Origin: Halorubrum ruber
Lineage (GTDB): Archaea; Halobacteriota; Halobacteria; Halobacteriales; Haloferacaceae
Assembly: GCF_018228765.1 (NCBI RefSeq)
Contig: NZ_CP073695.1
Location: 2,713,218-2,777,217 of the forward strand
DNA length: 64,000 bases
Direction of reading: 5' to 3'
Both the position numbers and the translations under genes were made by a program. Numbering within the stretch: the stretch's first letter is position 1; every line of letters starts with the position of its first letter. Under the pieces are notes generated by a model, which was given only the letters and a program-made list of their open reading frames with translations, was not told the DNA's origin and searched no databases. Below are positions 33,895 through 41,928 of the stretch, piece after piece.

Positions 33895-33930
33895 ACTCGT
33901 AAACTCACTTCAACGTAGCGGTTTACGAGT
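33895..33930 (-). promoter_or_regulatory. BirA-type operator in front of bioYMN
   Basis: A perfect 10-bp inverted repeat, ACTCGTAAAC (33895-33904) and GTTTACGAGT (33921-33930), with a 16-base spacer. The core GTAAAC-N16-GTTTAC matches the known BirA operator pattern (TTGTAAACC, spacer, GGTTTACAA). It starts 11 bases upstream of bioY and so covers the expected core promoter of a leaderless transcript. Repression by biotin protein ligase when biotin is plentiful is the likely function. Confidence 0.75.
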
Positions 33931-34040
33931 TCGGAGCAGCCGGGACCGAGCCGACACGCGGCCGCCCCGAGCATCCGTGGACTCTCTAGATAATCCTCGG
34001 ATAATAACGTTCATGCCCGGCCGGCGTCCACGACGCGAGT

Positions 34041-34256
34041 ATGCCCAAGATAAGCGTCGAGATCCCGGCGGAGCTGCTCGCCGACCTCGACGAGCACGTC
34101 GGCGACGACGGGAAGTTCGTGAACCGCAGCGACGCGGTGCGCGCGTCGATCCGGAAGAACCTCGACCTGCTCGACGAGATCGACGCCCGCCACGACCGAC
34201 TCGACGGCGATTCCGCGTCGGCCGCGGCCGGAGCGGCGGAGGAGACCGATGAGTAG
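34041..34256 (+). CDS. Ribbon-helix-helix (CopG-type) regulator
   Basis: A protein of 71 residues. MPKISVEIPAELLADLDEHV, then FVNRSDAVRASIRKNLDLL, is a complete ribbon-helix-helix domain; the tail is Ala/Ser/Glu-rich. It overlaps the following transporter gene by 8 bases, so it is likely to be its regulator or to be co-expressed. The DNA just upstream (33975-34020) is AT-rich with GATAATCC/ATAATAACG, a probable promoter. Confidence 0.88.
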   Translation: MPKISVEIPAELLADLDEHVGDDGKFVNRSDAVRASIRKNLDLLDEIDARHDRLDGDSASAAAGAAEETDE

Positions 34257-34968
34257 CCGGACGGCAGCCGGCGAGGACGGTCCCTTCCGGACCGACCCGC
34301 TGGACCGGTCGGCGGTCGCGGCGGTCGCGCTCGTCACGCTGTTCACGGTCGCGCTCGCGACCGCGCAGCTCACCGCCGCGAAGGTGCTCGCGCTGCCGCT
34401 CCCGTTCGCGCTGCCGGTGGTCGGGGCGGAGATACTGCTGCCCGGCGCCGCGCTCGCGTACGCGCTCACGTTCCTCGCGTCGGACTGCTACGCCGAGCTG
34501 TACGGCCGGCGGGCGACGCAGGTGGTCGTCAACGTCGCGTTCCTTGCGAACTTCCTCGTGTTAGCGCTCGTGTGGTCGACGCTCGCGGCGCCCGGGGTCG
34601 ACCCTGAGGTGTCGAGCGCCTTCCAGACCGCGCTCGGGCCGGCGGCGAACATCGTCGCGGGCAGCCTGCTGGCGTACGTCGTCAGCCAGAACTGGGACGT
34701 GTTCGTCTTCCACGCGATCCGCGACCGCACGGGCGAGGGGATGCTGTGGCTCCGCAACATCGGCTCGACCGCCACGAGCCAGGCGATAGACACCGTCATC
34801 TTCGTCGGCGTCGCCTTCTACGCCGCGCCGCTCCTGCTGGGCGTCGGCCCGGTGTTCGACCCGCCGGCGCTGCTCGCGCTCGGGCTGGGCCAGTACCTGC
34901 TGAAGCTCGCGATCGCCCTCCTCGACACGCCGGTCGTCTACCTGATCGTCGGCGCGGTCCGGAACTGA
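34249..34968 (+). CDS. Queuosine/preQ0 precursor transporter, YhhQ family
   Basis: A protein of 239 residues with six transmembrane helices. LTAAKVLALPLPFALPVVGAEILLPG and FLASDCYAELYGRRAT are the family's signature. SQNWDVFVFHAIRDRTGEGMLWLRNIGSTATSQAIDT is the second conserved block. In archaea the imported base would feed archaeosine (G15) synthesis. It overlaps the RHH regulator gene. The function is from family knowledge; specificity was not tested. Confidence 0.9.
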   Translation: MSSRTAAGEDGPFRTDPLDRSAVAAVALVTLFTVALATAQLTAAKVLALPLPFALPVVGAEILLPGAALAYALTFLASDCYAELYGRRATQVVVNVAFLANFLVLALVWSTLAAPGVDPEVSSAFQTALGPAANIVAGSLLAYVVSQNWDVFVFHAIRDRTGEGMLWLRNIGSTATSQAIDTVIFVGVAFYAAPLLLGVGPVFDPPALLALGLGQYLLKLAIALLDTPVVYLIVGAVRN

Positions 34969-35014
34969 CCGGACCGCCCGGTCCCGGTCCGGCTCGCTCC
35001 GTCTCCCGCGGCCC

Positions 35015-36043
35015 TCACGCGACCGCCAGCGCCCACGCCGCCCGGTCGGGGAGGTCGACCGGGACCTGCTCGAAGGAGTCGCCCGCGTCGCGGGTGACGA
35101 AGAGCCCGCGGTTCGAGAGCGCCCAGACCTCCCCGGCGGCGCGGCCGGCGGCCAACACGGCCCGATAGGTGCCCTCCCCGGTCGGGAATCCGCGCTCGTC
35201 GAGCCGATCGAATCCTTCGTTGCGGCGGTAGCGGTACAGGTACGCCTCGCCGCGGCGGTGGGCGGCCGTCGCGCTCGCGGCCGCGCTGACCAGGGCGATG
35301 TCGGGGTCGCCGGGGTCGACCGCGAGCCCCCAGACGTAGACGTGATCGAGACCGGCGTCGCGGACGCGCCACGAGTCGCCGCGGTCGCCGCTCTCGGCGA
35401 AGCCGTCGCCGGCGGCGTAGACGCGGTCGGGCGCGTCGGGGTGAGTCGCCATCGCGTGGGTGTCGCGGCGCGACCCCGGCGGACGGTCGGTCCACGTCTC
35501 GCCGCCGTCGGCGGTCACGGCGAGCGCGCCCGCCTCGATGCCGAGGAGCCACCGCTCGGGGTCGGCCGGGCACGGCTCGATCCACCGGACGTGGTGGGTG
35601 TCGGGCCGCGGCGGGAACGACCACTCGTCGGCGGAGGGGAGGTCGATCAGCCCGCCGACGCGGTCGACCGTCTCGCCGCCGTCCGCGGAGCGGTACGCCC
35701 GCGAGGGCTCCGTGCCGATCCAGACGACGTTGGGGTCGTGCGGGCTCGTCGCGACCGCGGTCACCGCGTCGGGGCCGGACCCCTCGGGGCCGAGCGTCGA
35801 GGCCGCCACGCGCGCGAACCGGCTCCCGCCGTCGACGGAGCGGAACAGGCCCGCGTCCGACGTCCCCGCGAGGACGCGCGGAGCGGGGTCTCCGGCTCCG
35901 GCCGCGCCGTTCGCGTCTTCGCGGACTTCGCCGCGCGCGACCGAGAGACACTCCACGCGCTGGCCGGAGAGGCGCGTCTCGACCGCACCGGTCGCGGGGT
36001 CGACGACCCGGAGCCCGTCGTCGTAGGCCGCGTAGATGCGCAT
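35015..36043 (-). CDS. Beta-propeller (BNR/sialidase-like repeat) protein
   Basis: A protein of 342 residues built of repeated blades with Asp-box-like motifs: GLFRSVDGGSRF, AYRSADGGET, AVTADGGETW, SGDRGDSW and FVTRDAGDSF. Such S/TxDxGxTW loops mark a five- to seven-bladed propeller. There is no signal peptide, so it is cytoplasmic. It resembles photosystem-II-stability-factor and exo-sialidase-like propellers, but no catalytic residues can be assigned. The start MRIYAAYDDGLRVVD is at 36043; upstream frame extension is rejected as Arg/Pro-rich shadow. Confidence 0.85.
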   Translation of the reverse strand: MRIYAAYDDGLRVVDPATGAVETRLSGQRVECLSVARGEVREDANGAAGAGDPAPRVLAGTSDAGLFRSVDGGSRFARVAASTLGPEGSGPDAVTAVATSPHDPNVVWIGTEPSRAYRSADGGETVDRVGGLIDLPSADEWSFPPRPDTHHVRWIEPCPADPERWLLGIEAGALAVTADGGETWTDRPPGSRRDTHAMATHPDAPDRVYAAGDGFAESGDRGDSWRVRDAGLDHVYVWGLAVDPGDPDIALVSAAASATAAHRRGEAYLYRYRRNEGFDRLDERGFPTGEGTYRAVLAAGRAAGEVWALSNRGLFVTRDAGDSFEQVPVDLPDRAAWALAVA

Positions 36044-36198
36044 GGGTCGGCGTTCGGTGGGGAGGGCCAAAAGCGTACGCCGGGGCGCCGGAGCGCCGAG
36101 CGCTCGGCGGGCCCTCGGCGGGCCGAACCCCCCGTCGCGACGACCCGGGTTCCACGAGCGCAAGAGACTTACCGCCGCCGCCCGTGTGAACTGTACGC

Positions 36199-36930
36199 AT
36201 GGATCTTCGCGTTCAGGGGGACGTTCCCCCCGACCCGTTTCTCGGTGCCGCGGACCTCTTCGAGACCGAGCGCTCCGTGGAGGCGCCGGTCCGCGTCGTG
36301 GTCCGCGAGGACCCGGACGAGCGGACCTGGGCCGGCCACTACGACGACCACCACGTCCTGAACGTCTCGCGGCGGGCCGCCACGAGCGCGATGGCGCGCG
36401 AGCTGGCGATCCACGAGCTGTCGCACATGGCGCGCTACGAGGAGGGCCACCCCTCGCACCTCCAGTCCACGGAGGAGGCGTTGTACCTCGGCCTCTCCGG
36501 CGAGAAGGTCGAGCGCCGGAAGCTCGCGCACTGCTACCAGATCGCGAACCACATGAAGGACATCTACGCCGACGACATCACGCTCTCGGTGGCGCCCGCG
36601 GACAAGCTCCTCGGCTTCCTCGAGTCGACGCTGGCGGCCGCCGTCGCGGACCGCCCCGACGTGTCGCGCACCGGCTCGCCGCCCGTGACGGCCGGCGCCG
36701 ATCCCGAGATCACGGCCGTCAACGCCGCGTTCGCGCTCGCTCTCGTCGAGCGGCACGACATCGCCGGCCCCGACCACCGGATCTACGACCTCGCGCGCGC
36801 CGCCGGCAGCGACACCGACGCCGTCGACGTCGACGCATTTAAAAATCGATTCCTCGACCTCGGTCACGACCCCTCCGAGAGCGACTACCGGAAGGCGCTC
36901 GTTGCGGCCGCTCGCGCCTACGCCGTTTAA
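36199..36930 (+). CDS. HExxH metallopeptidase-like protein (DUF5781)
   Basis: A protein of 243 residues. HELSH at residues 72-76 (AIHELSHMARYEEGH) is a zincin motif, with Glu/His residues further on (TEEALYLGLSGEKVERRK) that may supply the third ligand. There is no signal peptide or membrane segment, so it acts in the cytoplasm. I place it in DUF5781 from memory. The start MDLRVQGDVPPDPF is supported by the strong N-terminal pattern. Repeat copy 3 begins about 90 bases after its stop. Confidence 0.8.
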   Translation: MDLRVQGDVPPDPFLGAADLFETERSVEAPVRVVVREDPDERTWAGHYDDHHVLNVSRRAATSAMARELAIHELSHMARYEEGHPSHLQSTEEALYLGLSGEKVERRKLAHCYQIANHMKDIYADDITLSVAPADKLLGFLESTLAAAVADRPDVSRTGSPPVTAGADPEITAVNAAFALALVERHDIAGPDHRIYDLARAAGSDTDAVDVDAFKNRFLDLGHDPSESDYRKALVAAARAYAV

Positions 36931-37003
36931 AAATGGCACACCGCACATGGCGGTCGAGTTGCGGACGGCGCTTTCTCGAAACGGGACCGACCGCAGCGAT
37001 CAC

Positions 37004-37011
37004 TTATAAAT
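37004..37011 (+). promoter_or_regulatory. TATA-like box 5' of repeat core copy 3
   Basis: CTTATAAATC lies about 10 bases before the core, comparable to the box in front of copy 2. It is the best candidate promoter if the core is transcribed as an RNA. Confidence 0.4.
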
Positions 37012-37020
37012 CAAACAACG

Positions 37021-37251
37021 ATGGCGCGCGCCTCCGAGCGCCCACCGGGCGCGAGGAGCGCCGCGCGAGGGAGTCGGCCGGCCGGAGCGAAGCGAAGGCC
37101 GGCCGACGAGGCTGGGGAGGCGTGAGGTGCGGTGCGGTCGCGGTCGGGTGGGACTCAAAGGGGCAGCCGCGGGGCCGCAGTAGGCGACGTAAGCACCGCA
37201 GCGAGCGGAGCGAGCGAGGAGCGCAACGAGCGTACTGCGGCCCCGCGGCTG
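37021..37251 (+). ncRNA. Structured repeat core, copy 3 (cleanest copy)
   Basis: The plus-strand copy with the longest stems. Stem 1: an outer GC-rich pairing with CTCC/GGAG, inner GCGCCC/GGGCGC. Stem 2: 11 bp, 37073-37083 with 37097-37107. Stem 3: a perfect 19-bp stem, 37164-37182 with 37233-37251, closing a 50-base loop that contains GACGTAAGCACCGCAGCGAG. The invariant strand GAGGCTGGGGAGGCGTGAGG lies between stems 2 and 3. The 3' arm of stem 3 is also the first bases of the 57-bp array. Confidence 0.62.
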
Positions 37252-37535
37252 GGGCTTTGGCGGAGTTCACCGTCGATCCGTTATCAGCTATTTATAACCG
37301 AGCGGCTGGGGATTTGGCGGTGTTCACCGTCGGTCTGCTATCAGCCATTTATAAGTGAGCGGCTGAAAATTTAGTGGTGTTGTCAGCGGATCCATGTTCA
37401 GCCATTTATAAACGAACGACTGGGACTCCAGCGGCGCTCTCCGTCCGCCCGCTGTCGATTATTTATAAGTGATTGTCTGTGACTTCGTCCGCGTTTGCCA
37501 CTGAAACGCCGGCAGCCGTTTATAAACAACCGCTC
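37245..37535 (+). repeat. 57-bp TATA-box array, copy 3 (5 units, graded decay)
   Basis: TTATAA occurs at 37292, 37349, 37406, 37463 and 37520, every step exactly 57. Unit 1 matches the consensus well (GCGGCTGGGGCTTTGGCGG...). Units 3 to 5 lose most of it, yet each keeps the TTTATAA box and the length. The array ends 30-45 bases from the 3' end of the CNNM transporter gene on the opposite strand. Confidence 0.88.
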
Positions 37536-37564
37536 CGATCTCCGAGAACGTCGCGTTCCCCGTC

Positions 37565-38989
37565 CTATTCCGCGTCGTTCTGCGCGGGCTCGCCGTCGCC
37601 ATCCGCCTCGACCGTCTCGTCCCCGTCTGTCGAGTCGGCCGTCTCCACCGGGGCGGTCGAGTCCGCCGCCGCGGCGCCGCCGTCGAGGACGGTGACGCGC
37701 GCGGACATGATTCGGGTGTTGTCGACGCGCTCGATGCGGATCCGGATCTCGTCGAACTCGATCTCCTCGCCCTCCTCGACGAGGCGCCCGGCTCGGTTGA
37801 ACACGAAGCCGGCGAGCGTCTCGAACTCCTCGCCCTCGGGGAGGTCGATCCCGAGGATCTCGTTGACCTCGTCGATGTTCACCTCGCCTTGGACGACCGC
37901 GACGTTGTCCTCTAAGAACTCCACCGGCGCCTCCTCGTCGCCCTCCAAGATCTCGCCGACAATCTCCTCGACCATGTCTTCGAGGGTGATGATCCCCTCC
38001 GTGGTCCCGAACTCGTCGATCACCGTCACCATCTGGAGGCGGTTTTCCTGCATCTCCGCGAGCAGCTCGTCGGCGTTCTTCGACTCGGGGACGTGGAGGG
38101 TGGGCTTGACGACGCGCTCCAAGGAGGGCGTCCCCTCGGAGTAGCGCAGTTCGCGGACCAAGTCGCGCACGGTGACCACACCGATGATGTTGTCGAGGTT
38201 CCCCTCGTAGACGGGGACGCGCTCGTGGTCGGCCTGGATACACGTCTCGATCGCCTCCTCGACGGAGTCCTCCTTCGCGACGGCGGTGACGTCGAGCCGC
38301 GGCGTCATCACCTCCTTGGCGATGGTGTTGTTGAACCGGAAGATGCGGTCGAGCATCTCCCGCTCCTCCTCCTCGATGACGCCCTCGCGCTCGCCCGTCT
38401 CGATGATGTCCTGGATCTCGTCGCGGGTGACGTACGTCGACTCGATGGCCGCCGAGCCGCCGATGATGCTGTTGACTCCCTTGACGATGTAGTCGAAGAG
38501 GACGACGAGCGGGTACAGCGCGTACTCGGAGGCCTTCAGCGGCCGGGCGATCTTGAGCGCCCACGACTCGGTGTTCTCGACGGCGTACGACTTGGGCGCG
38601 CTCTCGCCGAAGATCAGCACGAGCGTCGTGATCCCGAACGTCGTCGCCAGCACCGACTGGCCGCGGGAGAGGTAGATACCGAACAGCGCGGTGGCGATGG
38701 AGGTCATCGCCACGTTGACGATGTTGTTGCCGACGAGGATCGTCACCAGCAGCCGGTGGGGGTTCTGTTTCATCTCGCGGATCGTCTTCGCGCCCGTCAC
38801 CCCCTCGTCGACGAGGCTGTCGACGCGGTGTTGCGGGAGCGAGAACATCGCGATCTCGGACGAGGAGAAGAACGCCGAGAGCGCGACTAAAAGGAGGATC
38901 GCGACGACGCCGAGCGCGGTGATGACCCCGTCGCCCGGCATCGGTACCTGGAGGACGTCGACCAGCGGCGCAGTAGACGACAAGCCCAT
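37565..38989 (-). CDS. CNNM/CorC-type transporter (DUF21, CBS pair, CorC_HlyC domain)
   Basis: A protein of 474 residues. The N-terminal DUF21 domain has four membrane segments (LLLVALSAFFSSSEIAMFSLPQHRV, ILVGNNIVNVAMTSIATALF, GITTLVLIFGESAPKSYAVENT). The tandem CBS domains begin VMTPRLDVTAVAKEDSVEEA and a CorC_HlyC domain follows. Family members export or control Mg2+ and other divalent cations; CBS domains sense ATP-Mg. It ends with an acidic tail of Asp/Glu/Thr repeats. A promoter (GCTTTAATC on the minus strand near 39019) fits a leaderless start at 38989. Confidence 0.93.
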   Translation of the reverse strand: MGLSSTAPLVDVLQVPMPGDGVITALGVVAILLLVALSAFFSSSEIAMFSLPQHRVDSLVDEGVTGAKTIREMKQNPHRLLVTILVGNNIVNVAMTSIATALFGIYLSRGQSVLATTFGITTLVLIFGESAPKSYAVENTESWALKIARPLKASEYALYPLVVLFDYIVKGVNSIIGGSAAIESTYVTRDEIQDIIETGEREGVIEEEEREMLDRIFRFNNTIAKEVMTPRLDVTAVAKEDSVEEAIETCIQADHERVPVYEGNLDNIIGVVTVRDLVRELRYSEGTPSLERVVKPTLHVPESKNADELLAEMQENRLQMVTVIDEFGTTEGIITLEDMVEEIVGEILEGDEEAPVEFLEDNVAVVQGEVNIDEVNEILGIDLPEGEEFETLAGFVFNRAGRLVEEGEEIEFDEIRIRIERVDNTRIMSARVTVLDGGAAAADSTAPVETADSTDGDETVEADGDGEPAQNDAE

Positions 38990-39061
38990 GTTCGTTTGTC
39001 TTCCGTCGGCCCGCGATTAAAGCGTTCCCTTCGAGTACCCTCGAATCGGCCCGCTTTCACC

Positions 39062-39160
39062 CCGCCGACCCCGCCGACTCCGCCGACCCCGCCGACTCCG
39101 CCGACTCCGCCGACCCCACCGACCCCACCGACCCCACCGACCCCGCCGACCCCGCCGACC
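39062..39160. repeat. 9-bp minisatellite, 11 units
   Basis: CCGCCGACC/T and CCACCGACC units repeat 11 times without a length change. It fills the promoter region shared by the divergent CNNM transporter and glutaredoxin genes. In frame it would read as Pro-Pro-Thr repeats, but no conserved protein starts there. Confidence 0.9.
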
Positions 39161-39213
39161 CCAAGGGTGCCGCTGCCGACACGATTACCCGTCTCGCGGG
39201 CGAATTACGCGAT

Positions 39214-39474
39214 ATGAGCGATCCACAGATCACCCTATACCGGCTTCAGGCGTGTCCGTTCTGCGAGCGCGTGGTCCGGACGCTGAACGAGCTCGACGTG
39301 GAGTACCGCTCCCGATACGTCGAGCCGATGCACTCCGAGCGCAACGTCGTCAAGCGCGTCTCCGGCGCCCGGAGCGTCCCGGCGATCGTCGACCGCGAGA
39401 CCGGCGTCACCATGTCGGAGAGCGCGAACATCGTCGAGTACCTCCAAGGTACCTACGGCGAGGGAGGTGCCTGA
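39214..39474 (+). CDS. Glutaredoxin-like protein
   Basis: A protein of 86 residues with a thioredoxin fold. The redox motif CPFC is at residues 14-17 (RLQACPFCERVVRTLNEL). SVPAIVDRETG holds the cis-proline and MSESANIVEYLQ is the glutathione/gamma-glutamylcysteine-site helix region. Haloarchaea use gamma-glutamylcysteine rather than glutathione. Its stop lies 2 bases before the start of the peroxiredoxin-like gene, so the two are an operon. Confidence 0.93.
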   Translation: MSDPQITLYRLQACPFCERVVRTLNELDVEYRSRYVEPMHSERNVVKRVSGARSVPAIVDRETGVTMSESANIVEYLQGTYGEGGA

Positions 39475-39475
39475 G

Positions 39476-39985
39476 ATGCCCGACTTCGACGTCGTCTCCC
39501 TGCCCGAAACCGACCACGTCGACGAGGGCGACACGGCGCCCGACTTCACCCGCCCGCTCGTGAACGGCGAGTACTGGGAGGACCGCGCGCTCGACGACGT
39601 CGTCGACGGCCCGACGCTTCTCCTCTTTCACCCCATGGACGGCACCTTCCAGGGGACGTACCTCTACAACACGGTCGACGACAACGAGTGGAGCGACGAC
39701 CTCGACGTCCTCGGTCTCTCGATCTCGACGCCGTACGCCCACAAGCGCCTGCTCGCCGAGCGCGGCGACGGCATCCGGATCTTCTCGGACCCGGGCGCGG
39801 CCGTGGTCGAGGAGTACGGCCTCGCACACGAGATCGACGGGATGACGGGGATCACGGAGAGCCGCCCCGCCGTCTTCCTCCTCGATTCCGACCGCACCGT
39901 GGAGTACGCGTGGGTCGCGAGCGAACACCCCGAGTTCCCCGACGCCGAGGCGATCGGCGACGCGGTCGCCGACCTCGTCGACTGA
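39476..39985 (+). CDS. Peroxiredoxin-fold (redoxin) protein without cysteines
   Basis: A protein of 169 residues with an AhpC/TSA-like fold: GDTAPDFTRPLVNGEY...TLLLFHPMDGTF...VLGLSISTPYAHKRLLAERG...VFLLDSDRTVEYAWV. In true peroxiredoxins the motif PxxxTxxC carries the peroxidatic Cys. Here the equivalent stretch is PMDGTFQGT and the whole protein contains no Cys, so it cannot be a thiol peroxidase. It may be a structural partner of, or a scaffold for, the glutaredoxin encoded directly upstream. I use the ATG at 39476; a GTG at 39467 overlapping the previous gene is possible. Confidence 0.85.
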   Translation: MPDFDVVSLPETDHVDEGDTAPDFTRPLVNGEYWEDRALDDVVDGPTLLLFHPMDGTFQGTYLYNTVDDNEWSDDLDVLGLSISTPYAHKRLLAERGDGIRIFSDPGAAVVEEYGLAHEIDGMTGITESRPAVFLLDSDRTVEYAWVASEHPEFPDAEAIGDAVADLVD

Positions 39986-40074
39986 CCGGAGTCTGACCGG
40001 GGCCGACCGCGGGCCGTGCGCGCCGGCCGCACCCACACGTCACCCTTTTTCAACTCGCCGCCGAACGGTCGCGC

Positions 40075-40704
40075 GTGACCGCCGACACGAGCGACGACCG
40101 ACCGGACCGATCCGAGGAGCTGCGCGCGGCGGCCGCCGCCGTCGACCGCGGCGACCTCGTCGTCTACCCGACCGAGACGGTGTACGGGCTGGGCGCCGAC
40201 GCGCTCGACCCCGACGCCGTCGAGCGCGTCTTCGAGCTGAAGGGCCGCGACCGGTCGAACCCGCTCTCGCTCGGCGTCGCGAGCGTCGACGACGCGCTCC
40301 GCTACACCCGGCCGACGGAGTTAGCCGTCGCCTTCGCGCGGGCGTTCCTCCCGGGGCCGGTGACCGTCGTCGTCGAGCGCGGCGACCGGGTGCCGGACGC
40401 GCTCACCGCCGGGCGCGACCGCGTCGGGATCCGCGTGCCGGACCACGACCTCGCGCGGGCGTTGCTGGACGAAACCGGACCGCTCACCGCGACGAGCGCC
40501 AACGTCTCGGGGACTGGCAGTGTCACGGACCCTGCCGACCTCGACGACCGGATCCGCGAGGGCGCCGCCGCCGTGATCGACGACGGGGAGGCCCCCGGCA
40601 CCGAGAGCACGGTCGTCGACCCCGAGGCGGGGACGATCCACCGGCGCGGCGCGATGGCCGGCGCCATCGAGGCGTGGCTGGCGGATCCGCCGGTAGACGA
40701 GTGA
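40075..40704 (+). CDS. L-threonylcarbamoyladenylate synthase (Sua5/YrdC/TsaC family)
   Basis: A protein of 209 residues from a GTG start. VYPTETVYGLGADALDP, LKGRDRSNPLSLGVA and LPGPVTVVVERG are the family motifs for ATP, threonine and bicarbonate binding. TATSANVSGTG is the other signature. It makes the activated intermediate for the universal t6A37 tRNA modification. It has the short YrdC domain only, without the Sua5 C-terminal domain. A TTTTTC box about 28 bases upstream supports the start. Confidence 0.93.
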   Translation: MTADTSDDRPDRSEELRAAAAAVDRGDLVVYPTETVYGLGADALDPDAVERVFELKGRDRSNPLSLGVASVDDALRYTRPTELAVAFARAFLPGPVTVVVERGDRVPDALTAGRDRVGIRVPDHDLARALLDETGPLTATSANVSGTGSVTDPADLDDRIREGAAAVIDDGEAPGTESTVVDPEAGTIHRRGAMAGAIEAWLADPPVDE

Positions 40705-40737
40705 GGAGAGCCGAGGAAGAGCGCCCGTCTGTGCGGT

Positions 40738-41004
40738 TTAAACCGACAGCTCGCCCTTCGCCTTGATCACGTCCAACTCCTCGGCGTCGACCGTCTCGAC
40801 GTCGAGCCAGTGGGGGACGTACTCGCGTTTGTCGTACGCCTCGCGCTCGTCTTCCGTGCCGACGGTACACCAGAGCTGCGGCTCGTCCGGGCCGTGCCAG
40901 CCGCCCTGAACGTTGATTCCGAAACAGACCAGCTCCTCGCCGTCGTGCTCGATCACCGCGTCCCGCCGGATGTCGGGGTCGCCGCGGATGATGAGGTGGT
41001 ACAT
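40738..41004 (-). CDS. Small haloarchaeal protein, HAH_0734 family
   Basis: A protein of 88 residues starting MYHLIIRGDPDIRRDAVIEH. It contains two cysteines (LVCFGINVQGGWHG and LWCTVGTE) and a conserved Trp/Asp pattern (EYVPHWLDVETVDAEELDVI). The function is unknown. The frame extends to 41076, but MYHLII is the conserved start as I recall. It converges with the Sua5 gene. Confidence 0.8.
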   Translation of the reverse strand: MYHLIIRGDPDIRRDAVIEHDGEELVCFGINVQGGWHGPDEPQLWCTVGTEDEREAYDKREYVPHWLDVETVDAEELDVIKAKGELSV

Positions 41005-41109
41005 GTGCCGGGGTTCGCGTGTTCCGGGCTTAATCGCTTCGATACTGCGGATCGGATCGCGGCGGCGGCGTCTCACGCGTCCGGTCGCGCGGAACGCCGC
41101 TGCGACCCC

Positions 41110-41853
41110 TCACCATCCCGCGTCGAGGTCCTCGACGAGCGCGCCGAGGATCTCGCGGGTCGTCGCGGCGACGATCGGTTCGAGCGCGTCCGGGTCGCTG
41201 TTCGTCGGGTCGCCGAGCCCGCCTAACTCAGTCACCTCGTCGAAGTACTCGTAGCTCCGCGTGCGGGGCATCTCGGCGGCCTCCTGCGGCTCCTTCTTCT
41301 CCGTCCGCACGAGGTCCGGGCGGTACAGCTCGACGAAGCTCGTCTCGTGGTCGCCGGCGTGGCCCCACCCCTCACCGTACGCCTCCTCCAGATCCTCGCG
41401 CGCGAAGTCGGTCCAGTGAACGAAGTGGACCGTGAGGTCGGTGTCGCGGCCGAGCCGGTCGGCGGCGACCGACAGCGGCTCCCGGTTCCCGCCGTGGCAG
41501 TTCACGATGAGCAGTCGGTCGGCGCCGTGTTCGACAATCGACTCGCCGATCTCGCGGATCACGTCGACGTACGTCTCGGTCGAGAGGGTGATCGTCCCCG
41601 GGAACCGCATGTGGTGTTCCGACTGCCCGTACGGCAGCGTCGGGAGCCGCAGCAGGTCAAGGTCGAACTCGTCGGCGGCGTCGACGAGCTCGGCGGTGAG
41701 GTGGTCCGCGCGGAGCGTGTCGGTCGACACCGGGAGGTGCGGGCCGTGCTGCTCGATGCTGCCGGTCGGGAGGACCGCGAAGTCGGCGTCGTCGATCGCG
41801 TCCCCCGCCTCTTCCCACGTCATGCCGAACAGGTCGGCGTCCGTCTCGGGCAT
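41110..41853 (-). CDS. Creatininase-family amidohydrolase
   Basis: A protein of 247 residues. LPTGSIEQHGPHLPVSTDTL, LPYGQSEHHMRFPGTITLS, IVNCHGGN and GHAGDHETS are the metal-binding motifs of the creatininase family, including the two catalytic metal sites. Archaeal members include ArfB, the deformylase of riboflavin and F420 synthesis, so that is one candidate role; MftE-like or other amidohydrolase functions are alternatives. It stands alone, with no cofactor genes nearby. Confidence 0.88.
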   Translation of the reverse strand: MPETDADLFGMTWEEAGDAIDDADFAVLPTGSIEQHGPHLPVSTDTLRADHLTAELVDAADEFDLDLLRLPTLPYGQSEHHMRFPGTITLSTETYVDVIREIGESIVEHGADRLLIVNCHGGNREPLSVAADRLGRDTDLTVHFVHWTDFAREDLEEAYGEGWGHAGDHETSFVELYRPDLVRTEKKEPQEAAEMPRTRSYEYFDEVTELGGLGDPTNSDPDALEPIVAATTREILGALVEDLDAGW

Positions 41854-41928
41854 GGCGAAGCGTCTGACGGCGGGCGAGGAAAGGTTCGGGGTAGCGGCGA
41901 GCCCGGACGGGGCGAGAGGACGACCGGA

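Noticed and set aside
39062-39217. Pro-Pro-Thr repeat protein upstream of the glutaredoxin
   Set aside because: It is a 9-bp minisatellite in a promoter region, with no start signal or relatives.
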